A DNA stretch of 64,000 bases from Eupeodes corollae (lineage: Eukaryota > Arthropoda > Insecta > Diptera > Syrphidae): positions 10,327,118 to 10,391,117 of the forward strand of contig NC_079149.1 in assembly GCF_945859685.1 (NCBI RefSeq). Direction: 5' to 3'. The position numbers were made by a program, and so were the translations under genes. Below are positions 54,820 through 64,000 of this stretch, piece after piece. Numbering within the stretch: the first letter of the stretch is position 1; each line of letters opens with the position of its first letter. The notes under the pieces were generated by a model that saw nothing but the letters and a program-made list of their open reading frames with translations, had not been told where the DNA came from and searched no databases.

Positions 54820-57800
54820 ATGAAACTCAGTGTAAGAGCCTTTCGGATTACATTTTTAAATATTGAATTTTTGAAATATTAGTTATTTCTGAGTTTATTG
54901 TTGATATATTCTGCAGATTGTGACGATAGTTTTGGTCGCCATTACAGCGACATGTGGACGAGTGAGAGGACATCCGGGTAAAGTTACAACGAAGTGAGTA
55001 CAGTGTGTGTTTTTAAAAATTTACTGAAGTTAAAATAAAAGTCAACTAAATAAAAGTATCTGTTTGAAAGCAAGAGGAGTGAGGAGTTTCTAAATTTAAT
55101 ATCTTAGAGTAATATTAATTAAGTAATACATAGAGTTTTGCTCCAAACTTAAACTTAAACACAAAATTCGTTAAGTGGAACATAGTTTATGATTTAGAAA
55201 AAGTAAAGAGCATACAAAATCTAACTATAACATAAGGTATTGAAACAGTAGTAAACATGAATTTTAAATATTTGGCGTAATTAGTTCTCAACTCATTGAG
55301 TATATATAATAAATAGAAATGGATTTTTTGACGATGACGTGAAATTTTGAAATTTTAGAAGTAGGAACTCCCAGCTGAATATACTGCAGAATGTAATATT
55401 TTTACTCATTCGATAATCTATCTTACAAAAGATTTTGCTTAGCAAATTAAATTTAAAAAATTATGTTTTTTGGCGAAAATCGAAAGCTTACTGGAATTTT
55501 CATCATGTGCAGCATACTATTTTTAAAAAAATAGCAAATAAATAAAATTTGGCGTTTTCAGAAACTATACTTCTTCGGTCCTAATCAACTTTTTTTGGAA
55601 CTGGAAGCTGTCTTTTGAGTTTATCTGACAGTTTTAAGGATAGTTTAAAAAATGTATACTTGAAACAGACGTTATAAAATGTCTGGAAAATCTATTTTAT
55701 ATTTTTTTGCAATCGCATTGTTAAAAAATGTTATTTGGTGAGATTCACGGCACTCATATTGAAATGCAGTTGCCTGGTTTGGTTTTAAAATGTATTGGAT
55801 TTAAGAGTGCGCTTGATGTACAAGTTTTTTAAAACCGAAAAAGTTATTTCAAACAATTTGTAATTCTAAAACGATTTTTCAATCGGGGTTAGGCTTTCGT
55901 TTTTTTTTTATTTTTTCAAAAAGAAATATAAAACAATATTATGTGGTTTCGAAATTTAAATTTGTATGTATTTAAGATTTTGAAATTTTACAATATTGCG
56001 TACATTCGAAGTTAGCTTAGATGCATTTTGAAGATGTTATTCTATTAAGCGTCGCATAGATTTTTGCGGGCAACATAAACAAATTTATCAATAACTTAAA
56101 AGTTATGTGTTACTTAGCTATTAACAAGATTTATGATACGAACCAGCAAACGGGACTGAGTGTAATAGAAGCCGCATAAGACTTATTTTGTAATTTGTGA
56201 TACTACAACCGTTTTTCTGCCTTCACTAATTCTACAGAATTTGTGTAGACCTGCTAAAGTACATAAACGTCTATTCTCATAAGAATTTTAGTTTTAATTA
56301 TTAAAAGTTATTTTTAGCCACATTTCACCCCAAAACTTCTTCTTTTGACTTAATGAACATGTCCAACGCAGGTCTTAGTAAGGCAGAAGTTTATGGAAGC
56401 ACCCTTTGTTAATTAAAACTGAAGTTAGCATAAAAAAGCTGATGGGCATGTTCAGGCGACATAAGGCTGACAAAAAATTCAGTTCACTGGAAAGTAACTC
56501 AAGAAAAATCATTCATCCGTAATCCGTATGTCCGTACGTCCGTACGTTTTTTTCGTTGTCCATAGCTCAAAAACCAGAAGAAAGATTCAGAAAGGCCTCT
56601 CAAGAAAATTGCTTCGGTAGTTTTTTGAACATAGCAGTTTTAAAAAAAGTTGAACATATTGGTTACTCACAAATATCTCATGAACCAAAAACGGTAGATA
56701 CTTGAATTAAATTGTATATAATATATTTTTACGTGGTACCAATCAAGTATATTTTTTGAAAAAAAAATAAAATTAACGGTTTTTTTAAAAATCAAAAAAA
56801 AAAACTGAAAAAATATTTGTCACCTCGAAAATTTTACGAATACAAAATGATTTTATCTCCTAAACAATTTTGTGCAACGAAAAATAACGTTTTTAACATC
56901 TAGTAAGATTTTGAGAAAAATCGAATTGACAGTTTTTTTTTTATAAAAAATAAAAACCTAAACAAACATTAGTCAAAGTTATAAAGAATTGAATTCGATT
57001 CAAATATATTTTCAAAACTCTAAGATATTGGGTTTAAACTAATTTTATCTTTTAAAAAATATCGTTGTCAACATTCAGTAAAATTTTGATACAAATTAAA
57101 TATACAGTTTTTTTTACAAAAAATAAAAACCTAACAAAAAAAAAACAATACTAAAACTTGGTTAAAATTTACTTTCGACTCAAATAGCTTCTCAAAATTA
57201 AAAATATTCTCTTCAAACTTTTTTATTTCACAGAAATATTGTTTTCGATATTCAATAGTTTTTTTTATAAAAATCCAATAGTCCGTTATTTCATAAAAAA
57301 AAATCTACAAAAAATAGAACGCAAATTTATTAAAAATTGATGTTCGGTTCTTGATATCTTTTTTAATAAATGTGATTTAAAATCATGAAAATAAAATTTT
57401 TATTTTTAAAATCATGAAATGAAAATAAAAATAAACCAGCATATAGGTGTTCTTATATGCGTTTCGCCCCGATGCAATGGTTGGGCTCATCAGAAGATGA
57501 CCATTACACCTTGATATCTCTCAAATTAATTTCATTCATCCAATTTGTAAAAATTTAGGAAATGCTACTAAAATTTTGTACAAATTTGTTTTCGACTGAA
57601 AATCTCGTTAACAAAACTAGGTTTTCAAACATAACTATTTTTTATATGAATTCAACCCCTCATGCACAGCAGTATTCTTGTTGTCTGTCCCTAAACATGG
57701 GAAATCTGCAAATCCGGCTCGAAGGACCAAATGTAAATGAGGACTGTAGTTAAGGTAATCTTTTTACTTATAATTTTTTTTAACGAAACACGCTCCTTTT

Positions 57801-59977
57801 TACGACCTTCTCGGTTTTAATTCATTTTTATTGTACAGTGATAGCCACGGCAAAGCCTTACAAAAATTAACGACGACATTTTTAACGAAAAGAATAAATG
57901 ACGAAGGAAATAATAACAATGGGTTACAAGTTAAGTCCTTAAAAAAATAATACAAATTAATTCACAATAATATGATAGGTACATTTAAGTAAATAACGCA
58001 ATGCCAAGTTTAAATTTAGACTGGAAAACAGTTGGTAATTTCAAATTTTTTAAGAATAATTCAACTGACAACTTTTTTAACCCAACACGTAAACCTACTA
58101 ATTTTTAAGCAAGACAAATTGACAGACGGGATGGGAAGTTATCAGTGTGGGTTGCATCCCAGCACCTTTTTTATTTATATATATATTTTCTGCGCAACTT
58201 CATTTAATGCTTTCCGTAAAAGTTTTCCTTGTCAATTTAGAAATGAAAGTAGTAATGTTTTTTTAGTTTTATTCGCGGGTACTGCCTCTTCCGAAGAATT
58301 GATAAATTTTCCAAGAGTACTGCCTCTTCCGAAGAATTGATAAATTTTCCAAGAGTAATTCTTGTCATGAAAAAGTGCTTTCTCAAATAAGCCGTTTGGA
58401 TTCGGCATATAAACTGTAGGTCCCCTCCATCCCTGCAATTACTCGCACACAGGAATGGTTAAGAGTTGAAAGTCACTAGGCCATGGTTCTCTACGGACTG
58501 TTGGGCTAATTTGTTTATCTGATTAGACAGCTGCCAAAGATTGACTTCAATAAAGGCAAATTTTGTGGAAAGTTGACTGGAATGTTATTAAAGAAAAATC
58601 TATTTAGCTGTCAAGTCAATTCCGCTTATGTCAAAATGACAGCTATTTTTCGTTGAACTAAAAGCTTTAAGAAACATTTCTCTCACTGTTAAGTCAATTC
58701 CACTTATGTCAAAATGACAGCTAATCATAATTTTTCATTACTCTGTGATTTATTTATTTCCTGCACGATTCTATTTTATGTTTTTTTGTAAAAGGGTTAT
58801 TTGCAAATTGGAAGAGGTAAAAGTACACTTTTTTTTTTTTAAACAAAACACAGGTTTTGATGGAATTCTAGCTTGCCTGAGGAGTGTTTTGTAGATGATT
58901 ATGTGTTTGATTGTTTTTGCACGGTCAAATGAAGGTAAATGTTTCTGAAGTAAAGTTCCGAGTTTAAAGTTTATGAAACTTGAAAAAAAGAATGCAGTTC
59001 ATCAAATTCAGTTTCTTCCAAAGTCTGGCTTTGGTGAATGAAGGCGATCTTAACAGATTCACTGGTCGTCTAAATTTAGAGTCGAATTTGAATTACGATC
59101 ATAAAAATGTATTGGAAAATTTCAATTTAATTGAGGTAAAGCAATCTTGGCAAAGAACTCTTTTTTAGGTCAAATTGAAGGTGAATCTAATGAATGCAAT
59201 CTTCGTATTGAAGTTATAAGAGATTCCGTTCCCCAAAAGATTGCATTCTTTTGCAAACCTGCGCGAAACAAAACCAATTCTTTGGATTTCGGTCTTTCAG
59301 CATTTGAGTATTAGAAGTTTGGGATTTTCGGGATTTTGGAATTTTGACTTTAGGGATTTCGGATATTTATGTTTTGGGAACTTTGTTGTTCGGGATTGTG
59401 TCAAACTCAAACCAAAACCTAATCGACCATGCTAAAAAAGTCACATTTTTAAATAAACGACTCCAAAGCTCAAAACTCGCATAGTCTATTTGGTTTGTAC
59501 AATCTTGCAATTTTCAAGCAAACAATGATTTTCGAAGGTAAGAACTTATCCTGAATTTTAGAGCCTAAAGAAAGCATTAGTTTCTGGAGCTTTAAGAAAT
59601 AGTATATATTTATTTTCTCTAAAGAGTTCAGATTGTTAGGCATCCCTATTTAAGTACAATGATTTACTTTTCTTTGTCTCTGACTCCTTCGTTATTAAGC
59701 TTACCTTTTGTTTGCTTTTTTATATCTTGAAACTTATTATTTATCCATTTACAGTGTCCAACACACAGAAGCTGAAAACCCTGACGAAAATGGTTTTTGG
59801 CAGGAGAAAATCTCCTGGAAGCCTCGATGGGTGAAATATTGGCGCCAGAAAGCTGTTTACATTCCACTTTGGAAGAAAGTCTGGGGACCAGTTGTTCAAA
59901 AAGAATGGGTTCCAATACCCAAGCCACCACCAGATTGGGCCCCAGAAGATGAAGAGGATGAAAAAGAAAAGTGGTAG
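54820..59977 (+). CDS. small secreted tryptophan/lysine-rich protein
   Basis: Three exons: 54820-54831, 54917-54993 and 59755-59977, GT-AG with phases 0 and 2 matching; the total of 312 nt gives 103 residues. The ATG has a good context (acaaaATG). MKLSIVTIVLVAITATCG is a signal peptide, probably cleaved near CGRVRG. The mature part has nine Trp, mostly in W-K or W-x-P settings (GFWQEKISWKPRWVKYW, IPLWKKVWGPV, KEWVPIPKPPPDW), then an acidic EDEEDEKEK tail. No Cys remain after the signal. I cannot assign a named family; composition suggests a structural extracellular or cuticle-type protein. An AATAAA lies at 60,055-60,060. The partner gene at 60,579-61,874 points toward it and uses the same kind of motif, so they are likely diverged paralogues. 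Intron 2 (4.76 kb) holds repeats. Confidence 0.85.
54994..56780. other. intron 2 of the small W/K gene, first part
   Basis: AT-rich intronic DNA. At 56,420-56,600 (aaaaaagctgatgggcatgttc..., then gtccgtacgtccgtacg, gttgtccatagctcaaaaac) it looks like a dispersed repeat that leads into the tandem array beyond, but I cannot delimit it. Confidence 0.4.
56790..57330. repeat. tandem repeat, period about 178 bp, three diverged units
   Basis: Shared words recur: acagtttttttt..ataaaaaataaaaaccta (about 56,930 and 57,107; a worn third at about 57,285), tttgattcaaata/ttcgactcaaata, ttctcaaaa, attttatctttt/ttttatttcac, atcgttttcaacattcagt. The spacing of the first word gives about 178 bp. Divergence is high. 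A hammerhead-like motif follows at 57,439-57,493. Confidence 0.6.
57439..57493 (-). ncRNA. hammerhead-ribozyme-like motif, partial
   Basis: The minus strand contains CTGATGA (57,493-57,487), a 4-bp helix GCCC/GGGC (57,486-57,483 with 57,469-57,466) and GAAA (57,465-57,462), the two conserved core strands of a hammerhead in the correct order. A second helix GCATATA/TATATGC (57,460-57,454 with 57,445-57,439) with an 8-nt loop sits where stem III should be. The GUH cleavage triplet is not canonical (TGGT follows stem III) and I found no pairing for stem I. It is therefore a decayed or coincidental copy. Hammerheads of this style occur in Penelope-like retroelements and satellites. Confidence 0.4.
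57500..58272. other. intron 2 of the small W/K gene, middle part
   Basis: AT-rich; ORFs of 60-100 codons without domains. Nothing else seen. Confidence 0.4.
58273..58520 (+). mobile_element. tRNA-derived SINE, 5'-truncated copy with internal duplication
   Basis: It starts inside the SINE at 'cgggtactgcctctt' and lacks the tRNA head. A 38-bp segment (from GTACTGCCTCTTCCGAAGAA) is directly duplicated (58,279 and 58,317). The rest reads to the GGACTGTTGGGC end. It lies in intron 2 of the small W/K gene. Confidence 0.85.
58605..58725. repeat. 78-bp spaced direct repeat
   Basis: The word CTGTcAAGTCAATTCCgCTT..TGTCAAAATGACAGCT occurs at 58,608 and 58,686. The palindrome-like TGTCAAAATGACA lies in each. 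Function unknown. Confidence 0.6.
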
Positions 59978-60578
59978 ACTTTCCTATGTGCATACAAATA
60001 GTTGTTAATTATAATTTAGAATTAACTTAATTTATTATTTAGCTTAAGTATGAAAATAAAAAAAAGAAAAAAACTCGTAACTATTATTTTTTAATTTTTG
60101 TTTATTTCTTTTAAAAAAAAGAATAAAATCGTCTAGGATCGTTTGTTGCTGGGGGCCCGGGAAAGCCCTTGTTAGGTGTGTGTTTTTGTGTATATTCTTG
60201 TGACCTTTCTTTATCCTACAAAATACCATTACATATTTTTCTTATTAAATTCTTAACTTAAGCATTTACTCCACATATAACAAATTACTAGATCAACAAT
60301 AATAACTTTATAAAATATTCCTTAAGGTATCTTATGAACGACTGAATTATTTACAAGGATGGATTTTTTTAAAGCAATGTGCAGCCTGCACACGTTATTT
60401 TTAAATAATGACAGTTATATAGAACAGAGGGAAGATTTGTTTCCAAAATGGCGCATAAATAGTCTCTTGGTGACTCATCTCTTCGAATGGGGGCTTTTAA
60501 TTAAATTAACTTAGGAAGTCCTAATCTATAACCTATATTTCTAAGACTTAGGGGACCTTTAGAAGTCCTGAAGACTGA

Positions 60579-61874
60579 TCACTGTTGCGGCGCTGCTGGT
60601 TGTGCCTGTGTCGCTGGTTCGACTGCCACCGTTGCCGGGGCACTGCCAGTTGCTACAGCTGGACTACTGCTATGGGTTTCTTCAAGTGGTGGATTGGCTG
60701 CTGCTTCACCACTTCGTTTCCATAAAACCTTGGGATCGTTGCCTTTTCGATCCCAGCCGCCTTCTATACCACCGCCACCGCCATGATGAAGATCGTGATG
60801 ATCTGGTGATGGGAACCATTCAGAAATGACAACTGGTTTCCAGATTTTCTTCCATGCTGGAACCCAAATTTCCTTCCAGGCAGGTACATAGATTTGTTTC
60901 CACGCCTCCTTCCATTCGAGCTTCTTGTCTTCGACCCAGATTTGCTTTTTGGCTGGTTTCCAGATTTGTTGCCAGTCTTCCTTCCATTCTAGTTTCTTGC
61001 TAGGCACCCAGATTTGTTTCTTAGCTGGTTTCCATATTTGTTTCCATGCTTCCTTCCATGCGAGTTTCTTATCGTCAACCCAGATTTGTTTTTTGGCTGG
61101 TTTCCATGTTTGTTTCCATTCTTCTTTCCATTCGAGCTTTTTGCTTGGTACCCAAATTTGTTTTTTCGCTGGTTTCCAGATTTTCTTCCAATGTGATTTC
61201 CAGATCAATTTCTTCTTCCACAGATCGTGACTAGTGTATTCCCAACCTTCGTGATCTTTGCCCAAGAATTTCTCACCCGGAATACCAACTTTTATCCATT
61301 CAGGTGTCCAATATTGCTTCCATTCGGGAACTTGAATCTCTTTCCAGGCAGGAACTTGTATTTCCTTCCATACCGGCACCCAGATTCTCTTCCATTCAGG
61401 TACTTGGATGTCCTTCCATGCAGGCACTTTTGTTGGCACCCAAATTGGTTTCCAGATTTTCTTCCAATCGGGAACTTGAATTTCCTTCCATGCAGGCACT
61501 TGAATTTCCTTCCATACTGGCTTCCATATTTGTTTCCATGCTGGAACTTGAATATCCTTCCAGGCGGGAACTTTTGTAGGCACCCAAATTGGTTTCCAAA
61601 TTTGCTTCCATGATGGTTTCCAGATTTGTTTTTTTGCCGGTTTCCAAATTTTCTTCCAACCTTCCTTCCAGATTACCTTCTTCTTCCAATAGCCTGGGTC
61701 ATGATGATGTTCGTGATAATGATGGTCGTGTACATCGACAACATCATCTTCGATATGACCGATTCGTTGTTGCGCTACACTTGCGCTGACAGCTTGGGAA
61801 GCTTCTGCTTGTTGATCGATTAATGCTTTGGCAGATGTAAAAGTTATAATGTAGGACACGCACAATGTGGCGAT
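60579..61874 (-). CDS. large secreted tryptophan/lysine-repeat protein (main exon)
   Basis: The exon starts after an acceptor (ttcttttttag, ending at 61,875), phase 0, and runs 431 codons to TGA at 60,579. It opens inside a signal peptide (IATLCVSYIITFTSAKA), so a short first exon supplying MK-type residues lies upstream; I could not place it. The sequence has a His-rich acidic segment (EDDVVDVHDHHYHEHHHDPGYW), then a Trp/Lys-repeat region. One module type is WKEIQVPAWK with WKKIWKPIWVPTKVP; after a spacer (GEKFLGKDHEGWEYTSHDLW) there are four copies of a longer WKPAKKQIWVPSKKLEWKE-type module. The C-terminus is Gly-rich, then Ala/Pro/Thr-rich. I count about 51 Trp, roughly 12%. No Cys remain after the signal. 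It is convergent with the small W/K gene, whose stop is about 600 bp away. No named family assigned; structural extracellular role inferred. Confidence 0.85.
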   Translation of the reverse strand: MATLCVSYIITFTSAKALIDQQAEASQAVSASVAQQRIGHIEDDVVDVHDHHYHEHHHDPGYWKKKVIWKEGWKKIWKPAKKQIWKPSWKQIWKPIWVPTKVPAWKDIQVPAWKQIWKPVWKEIQVPAWKEIQVPDWKKIWKPIWVPTKVPAWKDIQVPEWKRIWVPVWKEIQVPAWKEIQVPEWKQYWTPEWIKVGIPGEKFLGKDHEGWEYTSHDLWKKKLIWKSHWKKIWKPAKKQIWVPSKKLEWKEEWKQTWKPAKKQIWVDDKKLAWKEAWKQIWKPAKKQIWVPSKKLEWKEDWQQIWKPAKKQIWVEDKKLEWKEAWKQIYVPAWKEIWVPAWKKIWKPVVISEWFPSPDHHDLHHGGGGGIEGGWDRKGNDPKVLWKRSGEAAANPPLEETHSSSPAVATGSAPATVAVEPATQAQPAAPQQ

Positions 61875-64000
61875 CTAAAAAAGAAGAGGAAAAAGAAAAG
61901 GTGTTAGTTGACAAAATATTTCAGTTTAAATATATTTTTTTGTTTGTGTCAAATCAATTCTTCTATTAATTGTGGCCAGTTGCAGAATAGTAGTTCAATG
62001 TTTGAACTGTAGTGAAGTGAGGTTCACCTAAGGTTTAAGAATTTAAATTTAAAGTCTTGAAAAAAAAATCAATCTAACGAAAAAAAATCAATTTCCAGAC
62101 TGACATATCATTGGTAATCAAATTTTTGACACATAAGTTCCGAATATTTTTCCAGGTACCCCTTATGGGGTATTGTTACTGATGTTTTAATTCTATTTGG
62201 CTATTTGTATAAAGCTTTTATTTGTGGTTTATCCTGACATTTAACTATAATTCTAAAATTCTTCCTCCGTAATCTAATATCAACAGTCCTTCTAATGATT
62301 GAAAATTGGACTTTTTTCACTTCATTTTAGTTATTTTCTTTTGATTAGTTTTCATTTTAAAACAAAATTGATTTTTTTTGGTGGCGAATGGAACAAAATT
62401 GTGTATTAATATTGTGAACTATTGTCAGGTTAGCCGTCAAATTTTCATTTTATTTATTTTTGTTTTAATGACTTTATTTCAAAGAATTGCTTCTTAAATA
62501 TTTTTAACACAATTAACATAATCTTTAATTTGACTCAATAAATTCAATGTCCTCAATAGACCAAAAAAGTAGAAAATTGACGTTTTAAAAGGCTTAAGTC
62601 AAAATCTTATTGATTGATCTAAATTATTAAGTAAAATAAATACGATAATATTAAGAAACCCTTTAACATATTCTATTATTTTCTTAAATTTCCAATAAAA
62701 GTCCTAAAATTGATTGACAATAGGAAAGTGGATTTTTTCAATCATCTTTTGTGGTTGAACAACTGTAAACTGATTTGTTTACTATTTGTCAGTAGAACTA
62801 GAGTTGGGAAAGCTGTCAAATTTTCGTTCTGATTTTTCTTTGTTGGTGCATTTTAAAAAGAAGATGATCTTGAAGTCTTAGTTTATTTCACAGTGTTTTC
62901 TTATTTGAAGTTTAAATTTTATAAGATTTTCGAGAGTTTTTTCTGTCAGATTGACGCAGCAGAAAAATAAAACAAACACAATCAAATTAACTTGGCATTT
63001 TTTTCTTCCTTTTTGAATTGTGTGATAGAGAAGACTTCACAAATCTATTCATAGCTTTTGATCTCAGGGTTTCAACAGCAAGACACAGAAATGTAAATTA
63101 AACAATTTTGTATGTTTTCGACATTTCAGAAATATAAACTGGCCTAAGATTTTTTGGAAAACGATTAATTCTTCTCCCTTTCAATGTTTTATTCATAATC
63201 CTTTTTATTAGTTCATATGAATCAGAACAAGATTTTTAAGTATTACCTTTCATATTTAAATAAATCAATTTTTCGTTAATATTAAGCAAGTTTAAAAATA
63301 TAAGCAAAAAAAAACAGAGTTCTTTAATCATTAACACATAACAATTAGATTAAAGGGCTATTCACATGAGGGCGATGAATGAAATAGTAATGTGATTTTA
63401 AACAATTTATAAATCTTAATTCGATTTCGAAAACTTCAAAGTTGCTTCGAACTGTCAGAGCTGAAGGATCATCCATTTTTATTTTGTTTCTCAAGTAAAA
63501 TTATTTCTGTTTTGAAGATGGATGCAATATTATTGGCAATTTTAAGTGAAAAAGGGAAGTAGAATTCAAAGAAAAAAATAAGAAGATGAATTTTGCGAGA
63601 CAGATCAAATACATTGGATTTACCTGACAGAATGTAAGTGAGTGAAAATTATGTAGAATTCCGAGGGAAATAAAACCTTTTATAAGACCTTCATCGATTC
63701 CTTCAATTCAAAAACTTGCTGAGACCCTCCGATTTCTAGCAGAAGGAAGCTATCAAAGATCAATTCACCGAAATAAAAAATATGATTTGAATGCGTTCAA
63801 AAAATTAAACAAACAAAAATACAGAACATCCATTTGCATGTTCGAAAAATCCAATTCAAGATAATCGAATTGTGAAACACCCAAATTAACTTTCGCAAAG
63901 TGTAAGCTAATAAAATTAGCTTTTTTATTGCCAAAATATGAAAAATTTAAGAAAAAAATTGTTTGTCTCGTATATAATTTTAATTTTAAAAACTGTCAAA
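61875..64000. other. DNA upstream of the large W/K gene, first exon not found
   Basis: The only ATG followed closely by a consensus donor on the minus strand that I noticed is ATGAAAG|GTAATA at 63,253-63,247, but its phase (1) does not fit the phase-0 acceptor at 61,875. The first exon may be elsewhere here or beyond the window. No other ORF or repeat of note. Confidence 0.4.

Noticed and set aside
60602..61823. Several plus-strand ORFs over the large W/K exon (Phe/Leu-rich)
   Set aside because: They are antisense shadows of the Trp/Lys repeat codons; the minus strand has the signal peptide, acceptor and coherent repeats.
63247..63253. ATGAAAG followed by a donor, as first exon of the large W/K gene
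   Set aside because: It ends in phase 1 whereas the main exon needs phase 0; no other acceptor is available before the main exon.
1..64000. CRISPR arrays, bacterial operons, riboswitches
   Set aside because: The tandem repeats here lack CRISPR spacing, and introns plus insect transposons show nuclear eukaryotic DNA.

Overview
This window is AT-rich, intron-containing nuclear DNA from an insect, most likely a brachyceran fly (Diptera). The evidence is one clearly recognisable fly gene (RalGPS, the CG5522 type in Drosophila), GT-AG introns, and a heavy load of insect-type mobile elements: mariner/Tc1, hAT, a TTAA-flanked DNA element, APE-type LINEs, a Gypsy fragment and a tRNA-derived SINE. 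I cannot name the species.

Only three host genes are supported. RalGPS (+, 39,258-48,022) has seven coding exons. Their lengths sum to exactly 702 codons with all phases matching, giving a RasGEF domain followed by a C-terminal PH domain. A well-formed extra acceptor at 41,787 would give a shorter form without the PH domain. The other two are secreted tryptophan/lysine-repeat proteins facing each other tail to tail: a small 103-residue one (+, three exons, 54,820-59,977) and a large one of at least 431 residues (-, main exon 61,874-60,579, first exon not found). They share a signal-peptide exon layout and W-K/W-x-P composition, so they look like diverged paralogues, probably structural (cuticle or other extracellular matrix).

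The first 38 kb is essentially a transposon graveyard. 2.1-4.9 kb: a hAT copy invaded by a full-length mariner-type element. 4.9-7.1 kb: two copies of an RNase H LINE around a Gypsy integrase scrap. 8.65-12.8 kb: a diverged long-period repeat array rich in TTCCACA, split by another LINE. 14.96-16.35 kb: two huge hexanucleotide arrays. 16.6-18.1 kb: a Tc1-type element. 19.7-24.4 kb: LINE remnants, an unassigned transposon-like protein and a truncated second copy of the first mariner type. 26-30 kb: a decayed mariner, a complete mariner-type element with 30-bp inverted repeats, and a TTAA-flanked DNA element. 31-33.3 kb: tandem repeats. 34.27-38.43 kb: a pair of TA-flanked inverted termini enclosing two LINE copies and two SINEs.

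The large last intron of RalGPS and the 4.8-kb second intron of the small W/K gene also carry mobile-element debris. The latter holds a tandem repeat of about 178 bp with a partial hammerhead-ribozyme-like core beside it. Stretches described as empty were read for ORFs, repeats and splice-like exons and showed nothing I could support.
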